A DNA stretch of 64,000 nt from Corallium rubrum (Eukaryota > Cnidaria > Anthozoa > Scleralcyonacea > Coralliidae). This document shows positions 1 through 38,556 of this stretch, piece after piece. Within the stretch, counting starts at the first letter, position 1, and the number at the start of each line of letters is the position of its first letter. A program made the position numbers and the translations under genes. The notes under the pieces are model-generated. The model ran no database searches, was not told the DNA's origin, and was given only the letters and a program-made list of their open reading frames with translations. The stretch spans positions 6,261,467 through 6,325,466 of the forward strand of contig OZ036010.1 in NCBI GenBank assembly GCA_964035015.1, given 5' to 3'.

Positions 1-334
1 AAAATAAAATACCAAAGACCAATTCAGACAGGAAAGCGTTATAGAGAGATAGTTTGTAACTCATTCCTGTCCGAAGGCTGATCCTGGAGGTGAGTAAAAT
101 CGTCTGGCATTAGCCAGAATAAAGTCAGACTAAAGACCAATTCGGAGTATTTCGGACAGGAAAGAGTTAACTCCTCTGAATTTTCGTATTCGTATTTCGT
201 AGATCGTTATATGGTAGAATCGTATCCGAAGTAAATAGAGTTTATTCATAATTAGTTCATGATCGAGTCGGTTTTCTTTGTTATTCATAAACTTTATTTC
301 GCATAATTACTTCACTATCTGAAAGCCTGGGGAG
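1..334. other. Window start, no gene seen
   Basis: AT-rich, no coding potential recognised. A motif with the core gtaaaatcgtctggc near position 95 recurs near 10,847, and a related inverted form lies near 17,390, so this is probably part of a dispersed repeat. Confidence 0.4.
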
Positions 335-572
335 GGATTTGATATTCAGCAGGGAAGAGCGGGGCTGATAATTGATTTGAGTTACTCATTAGAAATGCAA
401 GGTATTTATATGACTGGTTAGAGGGATTTATCTATATAAATACCTCATTAATATATTAATGAGGTATTTATATAGATAAATCCCTCTAACCAGTTATATA
501 AATACCTTGCATTTCTAATGAGTAATTCAAATCAATCATCAGCCCCGCTCTTCCCTGCTGAACATCAAATCC
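335..572. repeat. Long perfect-style foldback (MITE)
   Basis: Two arms of about 118 bp are nearly exact reverse complements and meet at 453/454 (core attaatatattaat). The outer ends read ggatttgat and atcaaatcc. There is almost no spacer, so the element folds into one long hairpin. It has no coding capacity; a short ORF crossing it is only the palindrome read through. Confidence 0.85.
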
Positions 573-633
573 ATTCAAATCATATACGAGTTACTTGCTG
601 TCCACAAGTAATTAACAAGACAGCCTTTCTAAG

Positions 634-960
634 GGCCTGTTTATATGATCCCGGTGTACCGGGACGGGATGGCAGCTGGGATGATTTTGACGTATTGAAA
701 TAAGTCACGGTCTTTGATTATGTGCATCGGAAAGCTTTCGCCTACATTTTTCAAGGCCTAGATTACTAAATAACTTCAACAAAAGCCATTTTCAATTGCC
801 ACAGTCGTTCACTTTTAACTTTAGGATTAGATCAACAAAATCTGAGTTTCTTCAGGCATCGCGTTGTTTTTCTGTTTTACGTGTTGACTTATTTCAATAC
901 ATCAAAATCATCCCGGCTGCCATCCCGTCCCGGTACACCGGGATCATATAAACAGACTCC
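634..960. repeat. MITE with about 75-bp terminal inverted repeats
   Basis: The left arm (634-707) begins ggcctgtttatatgatcccg. The right arm (884-960) is its reverse complement with a few mismatches and ends atcatataaacagactcc. The roughly 175-bp interior has no ORF. This is a non-autonomous DNA element; its family is not identifiable from the ends alone. Confidence 0.75.
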
Positions 961-1127
961 AAAAAGCTATATAATCATCCTGTAACACCAATACATATAC
1001 ATTTTCATGTTCACACAACTATTCTAAATCACACCTTACCCCATACAAAACAAACTAATTAATCGGCTGCATCTAAATCGATCTAGTCAAAAAATCACAT
1101 AAATACTCGTATGTAGCGTTACTTCGA

Positions 1128-2764
1128 CTAAATGTTAAAGTCCTTGTGAATAAAGAAATTACAATTGTTGAAAACAGCTGAATTTTTTTCTTCCGCTCTT
1201 TGCCTCACTTTCTGGACTTTGCATGGATTCTCCAAATAATCATCACACTCATTTCCCACTCGTTTTACTGACTTCTGCGCGTTAACATTACTATCATTTT
1301 CCTCTTCTTTTAGTACTTTCTTCGCATTAACATCACTTTCAAATGCTCTCGAAATATCAATCTTAGTGCTAATGTTAGGCCGTTGATATTTTTGTAACGA
1401 CCTAACATCTCTATGCCCTGTGCGCTCCATGACAAACTTATCTGGTATGCCTTTTTCCAATGCGCGGGTTGCAGTTGTTGCACGAAGGCTGTGGTTGCTG
1501 AACTGGCCGTCTATCTTCCCTTCTTTACAAAGCCTCTTCACAGTATTTCCCAGCACGTTGTGGCCGACCGGCACACTTCCAAACCATTCTATAAAGACCA
1601 TAAAATAAGACAAGAAATTATAAAGTGTCATGGCCATTATAGCAATAACTAGTAAAATATACAAAGTCCAAAACAATTTGTTTTGAGTTAACAAAGTAAT
1701 ACTATAACACTTACCACTATCAGACATCTTATATTGTCGTCGAGGACTCAGATAAAATACGTCTTTTGTAAATGCGGACTGTGGACACTTGCTAACGTAT
1801 TTCTTATACAAATTCACCAAACATCTTTCCGGTCTCGTTTCACTGGCATAGTGCTCAATTTTCTTTTGCCGCAGCGCCCGATGTTTTAAACCTCCTGGGT
1901 TATTCTTTTCGCCAAACGACGTATAAATCAGCTTCTCTGGCTCCTTGTCATTTGCTTCTACTAAAGTAAATTGACTAAATCTCAAGCCACGATGCTCTTT
2001 CCCACTACGTAATGCAAAATTTTTTCCAATCAAGAAGACCATTGTATCCACCAAAACCTTTCCCGAATCATCTCCCAAAAGCCCTAAATCCCACAGCTTG
2101 TTTTCATCTTCGTTTGAGAAAGGCTGCGCTTCTTTTACATTCGAACCTACCCCAATTCTTGTCAAACGTTTCATCTCCGCATCTAAACAATCTTGAAAGT
2201 GCTTAAATGTCGGCTCTGTGAATAAATTTAACTCTGGCCAACCATTGTCTCTCAAGAATCGTTGTAAGCCACAACACAGCTGGTAAAGACTGTTCGGTGG
2301 ATAAACACTACCTGGCTCTTTCTTCTTCCGAACTTCAACTACCATTTTACTCATCCAGTAATTCAGTTCATCCTTATCCAGATGAAGTATCTCAGGACTC
2401 ACTAACAAATGCATTTCTTCTCTAGCTCCTACGTCGTGCAGTTTATTTCGCTCTTCCGCCCACTCACTCCACGTACGGACAGCCCAGTTCGTATTAATTT
2501 TAGTAGACTGAGGTATACGAGTGAGTTTCCTCCTTTCTAGTTCGTTATCGTCAACCAGTGAAATACCTCTGCTCACTTTAGAGCATTTCAACTCTACATT
2601 CGTTTTACTCTGCAAGTCACTTTCAATTAAATTCTCATTCTCAGCTTCTATAACTCTACATTTCCCAACACCTCATCCAAACTATCGAAATCAATATTCG
2701 GTAAAACACTTTCCTGACAAAATCGATTTTGCGTAATATAAATGTCTTCGTCGCTGCTATCCAT
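1128..2764 (-). pseudogene. Crypton-type tyrosine recombinase, frameshifted
   Basis: The protein looks like the DUF3504/KIAA1958-like recombinase of Crypton DNA transposons, which cut and join DNA through a Tyr nucleophile. Catalytic elements are visible: an Arg in FALRSGKEH, the H-x-L-R box in NHSLRATTATRA, a His in ERTGHRDV, and a Tyr in LQKYQRPN. The ATG at 2762-2764 opens a stretch beginning MDSSDEDIYITQNRF that is typical of the N-terminus. A one-base frame change near 2,670 separates it from the long frame, which continues to the stop at 1128-1130. A 126-nt GT-AG intron (1589-1714) is in frame and free of stops, so the genomic DNA reads through as one ORF with a hydrophobic insert that splicing would remove. 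The exon join gives D-S-E-W-F-G. Neighbours are MITEs on both sides. It is called a pseudogene because of the frameshift; a sequencing error would make it intact. Confidence 0.8.
1589..1714 (-). other. In-frame intron inside the Crypton recombinase
   Basis: On the minus strand the donor is g|gtaagtgtta at 1714 and the acceptor is ggtctttatag| ending at 1589. The length, 126 nt, is a multiple of three and contains no stop, so retention would add a hydrophobic 42-residue insert between the catalytic Arg and the HxLR box. Confidence 0.7.
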
Positions 2765-2959
2765 GATGTTCAAGCAAAAATAACCAAATTCAAACAGATT
2801 CTGATTACCAAAACAAATTAGCAAAAATTAGCTAAGGCTCAATAAGTTTCCCAAGGGATAGTAATCAAACCACTGTTTTGTCTCATTTTCTTTAAAAACC
2901 ATTCTAATATATTTAGATTTCATATAAAAATACTTATGAATAAGATCATGAACTAAGTC

Positions 2960-3061
2960 AGATAAACACCTCGAACGTCGGTATTCAGGCATATAAATCC
3001 CTCGGGCCTACGGCCCTCGGGATTTATATGCCTGAATACCTCCGTTCTCGGTGTTTATCTC
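2960..3061. repeat. Short foldback element
   Basis: The arm agataaacacctcgaacg... pairs with ...gttctcggtgtttatct around a small central core (ctcgggcctacggccctcgg). Arms are about 48 bp with a few mismatches. It lies just upstream of the Crypton ATG and has no coding content. Confidence 0.75.
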
Positions 3062-4204
3062 TTACTAAGTGGCAACAATTTAAATTTCTTGTATAAAATA
3101 TGTACATATATAAATTTGCCCTTATGACCTCGGTTTAAAGTGACAGCTCTTTTGAATTTTGCGCATGAAGGCGAGTTCATATATATAAAGGCTCGATTTA
3201 TATAACTGATAATATAAATAAAATAATAACTAAGACGTAGTTTAATAAACTGTAGTAGAGAACAATAGAGCGCGTCCTAGATAGTGTTTTGTATTGAGCA
3301 AAGCAAAGGTTGTGAACAGACGAGATTTTTGGTAACGAAATACTGACGTTTGGAGTGGAGCACTTCATCTGTCTATAGGAACTTTAAGATTCAGACAACG
3401 GACTACGGCTACGGTAGAAAGTTTAACAGTGGTATTAAATGGTGGTGTGTTTATACATTCAAATTTCAAGATACATAATCGCACGGACTCGTTTTGTTCT
3501 TAAATTCTTGAAGAAAAACACTTGTCAATCTATGGTAGTCGCGAGAGTAATGTTAAACTTCTCAGGTTCCGCGTTGTCTTTACAACGTAAAAATGCTTTT
3601 TCTACGTTGTCAACGGAGTCACGACGGCATGAAAATTACTCTTGGGACCGTCATTTGCAAATGCCCTTTGTATAGGACATAAAATTCTATTGTTCAAACA
3701 CGTTGCCGTAGTCGGAGTCGCTGTGTTTTCTTAAAGTCCCTAATATCATAGTTGATACAGGCAACAACAATCTTTCTAAGTACAATTAATATAGTGTTTT
3801 CAGCTTGAAGTTGGTAAACACGTTTGTTTCTTCTTTTCAGAGTTTTCTTAGTTTAACTACTTACGACAGCTTGTACAGTACAACGAAACCAAACAAAACA
3901 TCGACTATATCTTTTCTTTTGGAACGATGCATGCAGCCTTTAGTATTTTACTCAGGCTATAACGCCAGACGATTTTACTCGTCAAGGGGAGAGTTTCCGG
4001 GCGCCAAGGGCCGGATGTCTATAAAGATTGCTACGTTTTCCTAAAGTAAAAGTATAGGTGGTGTGCAACCAATCCCTTGAGATTCGAAGGACAAAGATAT
4101 TCTCGCCATATTGGATAAAATTATAATTGCAGATATGAAAAACTTTTGTCAAACCATCCAACATGGCGACAATGACGTAACTTGCACACGAGTAATAACC
4201 GTCA
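3062..4204. other. No gene recognised
   Basis: Short open frames exist on both strands but none has a recognisable domain, codon structure or splice context. An upstream or promoter part of the receptor gene cannot be excluded. Confidence 0.3.
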
Positions 4205-4344
4205 CCTCCGCAGGCAACTCTGTGTCTCGACCAAAATATTTCCCGTACAGTTGAAATAAAGTCAAGATCTCGACCAAAACATCATTGCCCGTACACAGGA
4301 GAAGTCACAGTACTTGGAAGCCACACAGAGTTTCCTGCGGAGGA
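4205..4344. repeat. Small inverted-repeat element
   Basis: The ends cctccgcaggcaactctgtg and cacagagtttcctgcggagg are reverse complements over about 22 bp and enclose about 95 bp without an ORF. It is MITE-like. Confidence 0.55.
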
Positions 4345-4619
4345 GGCTACTATAGACCAATACAAACAGATTGTGCGTTCATATACAGCTTCTATATGAC
4401 AACAGGGGGTGGGTTTTAACTGCCATGAGCAAATAATCAAATAAGCGTCTTCAAGTGCATTCCAGCATGGGTGTTTATAAGAAACCTAATATAGCACTTA
4501 ATTTAATCAAACGATGGCTTTCTGTGCTAGTAACCCATCGGGTGGCGATCAAACATGTTTCACAAACTGGTTTTAATTTGTTTTTTTATTATGACGTTAT
4601 TTGTCTATTTTGATTGGGG

Positions 4620-4789
4620 TTTCCCTTCTTAATTGCTAGCGGAACAAGGAAGTTGAAATCAGTGGACTATTTACATTGTTCATACATCGCCCATTGCTCA
4701 TTTGACACTGGTTTACTGTGTTGCAAAGACGTTGACGAAGCTACTGCTACATTGTCCAAACTGATTGTTCTACTTTGACCTGCAACTTG
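4620..4789 (+). other. Candidate non-coding 5' exon of the receptor gene
   Basis: A strong donor (acttg|gtaagtacag) lies at 4789/4790. The first coding exon at 9342 begins with a splice acceptor 15 nt upstream of its ATG, so at least one upstream 5' UTR exon must exist. This is the best donor noticed in the interval, but the link is speculative and the 5' edge is arbitrary. Confidence 0.18.
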
Positions 4790-5582
4790 GTAAGTACAGT
4801 ATAAGATATGAAATTCGTTGTAGACAATTGAATATGTGTTTAATTAAAAGCCAGACGAGCCTATGGATATGAATTACTGTAGTATGAAGGGAAGGATTCT
4901 TAGATTTACACTAACAAATCGCGGTTCTTTCGTTGTCTCGCTATAAATTAAACTGTTAATTATTTGCCGTTTCCATCAATTGAGCTATTGCATATATAGG
5001 TATAGAACACCTTAGTTAACGAACTTACCAATTTTAATACACCAGAACTGGCTTCATTTCAATCTATTATGCCCACCCGCTATTTGAGTTATAGCTCTTG
5101 CAAATACCTATAACCCTGATGATCCGCGTTCTTTTAAATCTACATGCCCAACCTGTAATATAATGCTCGCAGTCTAACACACAGCATTACTTGCTGTTTT
5201 TAGTATTTTCTATATTAGTATACCTAACCTTTTACTATCTTTGGGCTCGCAGTAATTGGCTCAATGCGGGTCGCAGCAACCCTGCCATAGGTTTTTGTTA
5301 AGTTTGTGTTGTGTTTTGTTTATTTTGCGTATAAGCATGTAGTTCTTGTCCCTATTTAGTCAATCTATGGCGAAGTCAATAAAGTAAAAATTAAATAAAT
5401 AGTGGTCTTCTGAAACTAAAGTATCTTACCTAGCAACCACCTGTTGCAAACGTGATCTGCTGATCGTCAAGGACAAGGAAGTGCATTTAAAGATCTTGGC
5501 TATAAGCTCTCAAAAAGCGTAGGTAGTTTGGAAATACAAGTCGAAAATCTCAAGAGATTTGAGAAGTGGAGACTCATAAGTC
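4790..5582. other. No gene recognised
   Basis: AT-rich sequence with many stops in all frames. No inverted repeat or domain was noticed. Confidence 0.3.
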
Positions 5583-5720
5583 AGGTCTATATCTGCCGAA
5601 ACAGAGAACGTTTCGAGCGAAGGCCCTTCGTCAGAGAGAAACGTTTCTCTCTGAAGAAGGGGCCTTCGCTCGAAACGTTAGACTTCTACGCGTCTTCTGT
5701 TACGGCAGTATATCAAACCT
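5583..5720. repeat. Foldback MITE, 'gccttcgctcgaaacgt' family, copy 1
   Basis: The left arm 5583-5641 (aggtctatatctgccgaaac...) pairs with the right arm 5642-5720 (...ttacggcagtatatcaaacc). The right arm carries about 15 extra bases. The core ggccttcgctcgaaacgtt is shared with the copy at 7198-7283. Confidence 0.75.
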
Positions 5721-6377
5721 TACCATATGACGAAAGGTCCTTCGGCTTCGCTTGAAAGGTTAGAATTTCTTTATAGGTATTTCAACAGCATACCAAACTT
5801 TTAAGATTTTTGACATCAAACTAGTAACTAGCATAAGGAAAATTGTACTCCAAAGAAACTTGACATATTCGAGTGTGAATAATATCTGAGCAAGGGTGAA
5901 GAAAGCTTTCTCAAAGCCGGAAAAGGAATTAATCAGAGACCGATTACTGTTGGATTGCATCTAAAAGTTCTATAGGACTAAGGCTTATCAAATACCGTGT
6001 GGGTTGTCGTTGTACTCCACTGCTTTAGAAGGCTTCCGTTAAAACACATTGTTTACGAATTCCTTGCCCACGCCATGGCCATGCATACAAAGTAATGTTT
6101 TAAAAGTTCAGTTCAATAGTTACTTACCAATCTTATAAGAGAATCACCCCTGATTATGTTACTATAGTTCAGACAATAACGAAGCATTAGTAAAATCTTA
6201 TTATATAGTTTTTGTGACTTGTTTATACTTCGACAAATTGGGTTTCCACCTTAAGGCTGAGAACTGGGATTACGTTTTCCGCTTGGCATGCAAATCGATT
6301 GTTATACAGTGTTTACTTGCCGTAGCCATGCGGATTTCAATTCAAATTGCGGTTCGGACTTCACTGAGCGCGCTGTC

Positions 6378-6378
<1 letters not shown>
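5721..6378. other. No gene recognised
   Basis: A degraded piece of the adjacent foldback family (tccttcggcttcgcttgaaa) lies at about 5739-5760. Nothing else is supported. Confidence 0.3.

Positions 6379-6465
<87 letters not shown>
6379..6465. repeat. (AT)n microsatellite
   Basis: About 43 uninterrupted AT dinucleotides. Confidence 0.95.
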
Positions 6466-6468
<3 letters not shown>

Positions 6469-6732
6469 GAATATTTTATTAAGGAAATAAACGTTTCTTC
6501 TTTTCATCACGCAAAAACATCATTCACAGCAGAGATAGAAAGACAGTTTACAGTGAACAGATGGTTTAAGAGTGGATCATATTACATGAAATTGAGAACA
6601 CGGAAATAAAGAAAGGTTAAGCATAAATTTTCTATGCTACTTTAATGTTTCATGGCAGCAAGAATTACAAATGTTTGACGGCTTTCTGACTAACAAACTG
6701 TAAAAAAGTAAAGTGTTGTATATAGTGTAGTA
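6466..6732. other. No gene recognised
   Basis: AT-rich, without ORFs or repeats that can be named. Confidence 0.3.
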
Positions 6733-7388
6733 TGACATGCGGCTAAAAGCTGACCAGCATGCACCAGCATGCTAAAAATAGCAACACCGCTGAAGCACAA
6801 CGGGGCTCCTGTTAACAAATCACAAACAGTTAAATATTGAAAATAGAAACGTTTTAGATACTTTCAACTAACCAGATAAAATTTGAACCGCAGAAAAATA
6901 TCTTTAAGTAAGACAACGAGTCGATATAGTTTCCACTCACGTTCTGTTTCAACTCGGATATTTTCGCGTTCTCATAGATGTTTTTTAAACGGTTTAGCTT
7001 TTATCGGCTGGTTATGTTTTCTCTTTTTTAATACCTTTGGGATGTTTCCAAGCTGAAGTATAGTGTGCAAAGGAACAGCGAACAACTCGAAGAGTATATA
7101 CCACGAAGAGCTTGACGAAGTTTGATTATTACCATAATCATGACGTAAACACAGTGTTGCTATTTTTAATATAGTTATTTTTTATTTTATTTTAATATAG
7201 GTTAGATATACTGCCGAAACAGAGCACGTAGGAGTCTAACGTTTCGAGCGAAGGGCCTTCGGCAGTATATCTAACCTTAGTTACCATATTTCGATTGTTG
7301 TTTCTACACTGCCTACGCAATACGCTACTTTTATTACACTATGTTGCTATTTTTAGCCTGGTGCAGTTCAGCTTTTAGCCACATGTGT
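6733..7388. repeat. MITE with interrupted inverted repeats
   Basis: The left end contains gcggctaaaagctgac and gctaaaaatagcaacac. The right end (about 7334-7388) contains their reverse complements, ttgctatttttagc and cagcttttagccacatg. The interior holds a second MITE (7198-7283) and has no ORF. Confidence 0.6.
7198..7283. repeat. Foldback MITE, 'gccttcgctcgaaacgt' family, copy 2
   Basis: The ends aggttagatatactgccgaa and ttcggcagtatatctaacct are exact reverse complements. The interior core cgtttcgagcgaagggcc matches the copy at 5583-5720. It is inserted in the larger MITE at 6733-7388. Confidence 0.8.
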
Positions 7389-7662
7389 AGTATGAAGTGT
7401 CGTGAAAACAGCTCCCGTAGAATCTTCCTGCTAGAGTTGATTTGTTTTTCTTTTTTGAGTTGACTAGCTAGATGTCAAACTATCAGAAAATGATGGGGTT
7501 AAAATTTCCGACCTTTCGATATACAGGGGGGTTGAGAGCTTGGAAAATGTGAACTACATTTTCTGATAGTTTGACACCTAGTTGACTCAAAAAAGAAACA
7601 AAAATCAACTTTAGCATGAAAATCCTAAAGGAAGTGTTTTCATGACATTTCATACGACACTA
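7386..7662. repeat. MITE with about 100-bp inverted repeats
   Basis: The left arm (gtatgaagtgtcgtgaaaac ... aaactatcagaaaatg) pairs with the right arm (cattttctgatagtttgaca ... gttttcatgacatttcatac). The interior includes atacaggggggttgag. Related pieces lie at about 8505-8625 and 37,670-37,805. Confidence 0.75.
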
Positions 7663-7830
7663 ATTAGGGCTAGGATCAAGGTCAGGAAATGTCTTCGAAT
7701 CACTCGTATTACATCACCAGAAATTTTGGTCATTTGTGCCGCTGCTCTCTGTCGCCTAATAATATAATTATGTATTCTAATATTCTATTGTATGCTAGTG
7801 TATTCGCATTATTCAGGTCACTGAGTTCTT

Positions 7831-7986
7831 AAAGCCGGTTTTCCACTAGGCGACTTTTTTCGCGCGAAGCGACTTTTTCTTTTGTCTCATGAGCTCTGAG
7901 CTGGAACTAATCAGAAATCTATTGAATTCGAACAAAAGAAAGTCGCTTCGCGCGAAAAACATCGCCTAGTGGAAAACCGGCTTTAG
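7831..7986. repeat. MITE 'agccggttttccactaggcg' family, copy 1
   Basis: The ends aaagccggttttccactagg and cctagtggaaaaccggcttt are exact inverted repeats of about 45 bp. Two nested relatives are at 20,727-21,013. Confidence 0.85.
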
Positions 7987-8504
7987 AATTTGCCTAAATC
8001 GTGCATGTATGTGTATGTAAACAACCTCTAAACGGCTATAAGAACTGTGAAATCAAGCAAGTTCAAACGCTTTTGGAAGTACTACGCTAGGGACAAATCA
8101 GGATCTTTATGTGCTCAGGAAGTAGACTGACTCATGCCGAATGCATTGCGATCTGGAGACTTCGCATCGCCCGTAACGTTGTTGGTCAATTTGGCCAATT
8201 TCTATAGCACCTGTTTACAAAGATTACTATGGCTAACACTATGGATAGTGGCGCTTTTAGTGCAAAAATAAGATGAGCTAGGGAAGGACTTTGTCGTCGA
8301 GCTAAGAAAAAGTTTTTTAGTTACAACTGTTGCTTAGTCCATGCTGAAGTCAGATGGATCTAGAGAAAGAAGAAATATATCACCGTTTGAGCAAAATTTG
8401 AATTATTGTGTGCTCTCATTATTTACTGTTGCGAATCTCTATTATTATGGTCGTTAATGCGCACGCGCGCCACCATCTTGTCCCAAATTTCTGGCAATGA
8501 GCAA
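7987..8504. other. No gene recognised
   Basis: No domain-bearing ORF and no clear repeat was noticed. Confidence 0.3.
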
Positions 8505-8625
8505 TGTCTCCGACCCCTCGACCCCCCTGTATATTAAGAGGTCGAAAATATCTAGTCAACTCAAAAAAGGAAGAAAAAACCCCCAACTTTAGCAGTGTTT
8601 TAGGCAACACTGTTTTAGGTAAACT
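8505..8625. repeat. Partial inverted copy of the 7.4-7.7 kb MITE
   Basis: The segment acccccctgtatattaagag ... agtcaactcaaaaaaggaag mirrors the arm at about 7440-7545 on the other strand. Only one half is present. Confidence 0.5.
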
Positions 8626-8689
8626 GCCTTGAATAGTTTTATAAATAGCTTATAACATTTCGAGCGAAGCCTTTCATTAGACTGAAATA

Positions 8690-9010
8690 TTCTCGGGGGT
8701 TCTTACAAAATTTCAAAGTCTTTGAAAGTTCTTGAATTTGAAAACAAAAATTCAAGGCCTTGGAAGTCCTTGAATGTATAAAGAAGTGCTTGAAAGTTCT
8801 TGAATCCTTCTTATTTTGATTTTTGTGACATTTTCTGAAATTTGTCAACATGTGTGCGAATTCGCTTCCTCCTCATTAAAGTGGCAATTTTAACAGTTTT
8901 TTGTGACTTTTTACTGCTTTTTAAACTCTAAAGCCTTCTCTTCAGCCCATTGGTCCTTGAATTTCCTTGAAAAGGCCTTGAAAGACCTTGAAAAGGCCTT
9001 GAATTCCACT
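8690..9010. repeat. 'cttgaaagttcttgaa' low-complexity repeat
   Basis: About ten short near-copies of (tt)cttgaaagt/gccttgaa occur in two clusters separated by about 130 bp. It looks like a degenerate tandem or transposon-end repeat. No ORF. Confidence 0.5.
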
Positions 9011-9341
9011 CTTCTTGACAAGAACGAACCCTCATGCTTTGAGTGACAAACTGTTTTACGATTTACGACGGTGCTCACTGCTCTAACCAAGCCACAACTC
9101 TGTGCAAAGACATGACATAGAGATGTACAGTACATAGTACATATAGAGAGGCAGTATACATAGAGATGACAAAGACAAAACTTTTACGAATCTACTTCAA
9201 GGAAACAAGAAGGCCTCGAAAATACGTGAAAATACGTTTGTAAGCATTTAAATTTGCATCAGAGTTTCCCTGGGAGCTATATCTGCAATTGCCCAAGAAT
9301 GGTGCCCCTTACACTTTTTCTCACTCATTTTTGTCTTTCAG

Positions 9342-36230
<26,889 letters not shown>

Positions 36231-36462
36231 GTAAGGAATGGTTCATGTCGATGTTTATAACACCGTGGTCACACAGCTTCTTATACTTGTTTCTGTCTCT
36301 CTCAACGCGGTCTTTTAATGGTGGAGATTAGATGTGATTCACCGAGGGTGGCAGTCACCTATATTAATACCATGATTCGATTGACTCGGTTTCTTTTGTT
36401 CTCACCGGGTAATTTAATCTCTAATTTCCCCCAAACAGGGGAAATTTCTCATTTTCCCATCA
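36231..36462. other. 3' flank of the DD2 exon
   Basis: Read-through stop TAA at 36,258. No AATAAA was noticed close by, which favours splicing to a further exon. Confidence 0.35.
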
Positions 36463-36700
36463 AAGGGGTTGTTCAAATGAGGCGGGCTGGCCCGGTTACC
36501 GGGGTGATTTTATGTCGCGAAAATCTTTCTTTGACCACAAAAAGGAATTATAATACTCTGTGCTATACCTACAGAAAAACAAACCTAATTTTGTTTCGTT
36601 ATGTGATTTTGCATTTCTCAAATAGTCGTAATGAGATTTTCATGACACAAAATCGGCCCGGTAACCGGGCTGGCCTTCCTCATATGAACGGACCCTAACA
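36463..36700. repeat. MITE with about 60-bp inverted repeats
   Basis: Left ggttgttcaaatgaggcggg ... gcccggttaccgggg; right ...cccggtaaccgggctggcc then ctcatatgaacggaccc. The interior has no ORF. Confidence 0.75.
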
Positions 36701-36814
36701 GGGCAAATTTCTAATTTTTCCCTCATTAGCATGGATGACCAAACATTAAACAGTACTCTTTTACACAACAAAGAAATGCATTATTATAAGATAATCATGG
36801 TATTACAAACTAAT

Positions 36815-36925
36815 ACAATGACATGTTGGGAGATTAGTGATTAAATGTCGCCTCAAGCCTCGGGCCCGAGGGACTTTCACAAATCTCCCGAGCCTTGAGG
36901 GGACATTTAATCACTAATTTCCCTC
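36815..36925. repeat. Foldback element
   Basis: gattagtgattaaatgtc plus ctcaagcctcggg pairs with cccgagccttgagg plus gacatttaatcactaatt. Confidence 0.8.
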
Positions 36926-36949
36926 ATGTCATGGTATTACTTATATATA

Positions 36950-38512
36950 ACCGGACTGCGGTCCCGCCCAAAAAAGTGACTGACCGAGCAAAGATGGCGG
37001 AAATATGGGTCTTTTCTCTCATGGTAGCGACCGCTGACTTTATTCTGCTTATTTGACTATGGGCACAGCCGCGCCCACAGACCAATTAATCCATTCAAAA
37101 ATTAATTTACGAGAAAAAGGACAGCGGTTACCAGTATGGTTGAACGCTATAGACCGCCATCTTGAATCGGTCACCCTCTGTTAGTCATTTATATAGTACA
37201 CCCGCAGACCAGTTATATATAGGTCAGTGCTCCCAACGCAGTCTTTTAAAGGTGCACTCCACCAACGGTCTCCGTAGCTTTGTACTGCTTGCTTTGAATT
37301 TGATTGGTGTTTGACTGATAATCCTATTTTCTCATTGGTCGTTTAAAAACAAAAAATCAATCAAATTCAAAACAAGAAGTTTCCAACAAATTTCCAATGG
37401 ATTGGCTAGGCTGAGAAACCGAATTGCAATAACATATTAAGAACGGCTTCTATTTCCACGGTAGTAAGAGTTGTATACATTTAAAGTTAACTCCATGCGC
37501 TAGTGTTGTAGTTTAAATATAGAATTGTAAATATTGAAATATAGTTTATATATACTTTACAATAACATTAAAAGTGCCTATCTTTATGTTTGGGCTTTTT
37601 GTATATTTATAATCTGGCATTTTCTGATAGGAATTGCTTAATATTAACATCAACTAAAGTTTCAACTTGGCGCCTTTTTCTTCTGCTAAAGTTAGTTTAC
37701 TAAAGTTGGTCAACCAACTTTAGCATGCAAATCAACTTTAACACGCAAATCAACTTTAGCACTCAAATCCTATGGTAGCTGTTTTCATGACACTTCATAC
37801 CACACTATAAAGATTGAGCGTTCATATTTTAACTACTATTATATAAAAAGCCCTAACATGAGATAAGCACTATTTATAATACGAGGAGGATTTGTAGATA
37901 GATACATTACATTGGCCTGTTGACTCGGGTATAGTACAAGGAATATTTGTAGATATAGATACATTACATTTATTTAGCTTTTGGCCTGTTGACTCGGGTC
38001 TTTATCAGAGTAATAATATTCGTCTGACTGTAGAATATAATAATAAGGAGAAATAATTATTAACTAAAGCATGGGTAAAATGTTTTTATGAATGTTTTTA
38101 TCGACATTACACGATTATATCGTGATCATATACATGTTACACACATATTTCTTTTATAACATTGGCGCTATAAATATCTTGTTGTAAAGATAGATAAAAT
38201 ACGTCATCAGATACATAAAATCATCAATGTTGATTTGTCTTGATTTTTCTGAAACTTTCACCTCTCATTTTTGATTAAAAGGTAAGAGCAACGAAAATTA
38301 CAAGTACACATTTTTAAATTTCTGATTAACAAACTGTCTTGTGATGGTAATCCAAGTAAACAAAACAGCTCTTGTGCCAAAGAACATCACTAATTTCGAC
38401 AAAAGACATCCTTGCCGTTGGCCATCTTGTTGTAAGAAAGTTGTAAGACCTTGCTTAATTAATTGACGTCACAAGCTGGGTAAGTTAAACATGAAACTTA
38501 TCCTTCTGGCAG
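36950..38512. repeat. Mixed old repeat fragments, no gene
   Basis: 36,985-37,060 resembles the outer MITE at 22,366-22,682 (ctctcatggtagcgaccgct). 37,670-37,805 resembles an arm of the 7.4-7.7 kb MITE, with caactttagcat repeated three times. A block with tgtagatagatacattacat appears twice at about 37,890-37,990. The rest is unassigned AT-rich sequence. Confidence 0.45.
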
Positions 38513-38556
38513 CTGAATTTCTGTGGTATGTTTTGAAAGTGTTCTGGTTTAATAAA
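38513..38556 (+). other. Candidate last exon of the receptor gene with AATAAA
   Basis: The acceptor atccttctggcag| is followed in phase 0 by a short tail (LNFCGMF) and TGA at 38,534-38,536. AATAAA is at 38,551-38,556. The phase fits the DD2 donor, but the exon is too short to be sure and the intron would be 2.3 kb. Confidence 0.25.

Noticed and set aside
3439-4044. Two plus-strand frames of about 78 residues
   Set aside because: No recognisable domain, no splice context, composition like the surrounding AT-rich DNA.
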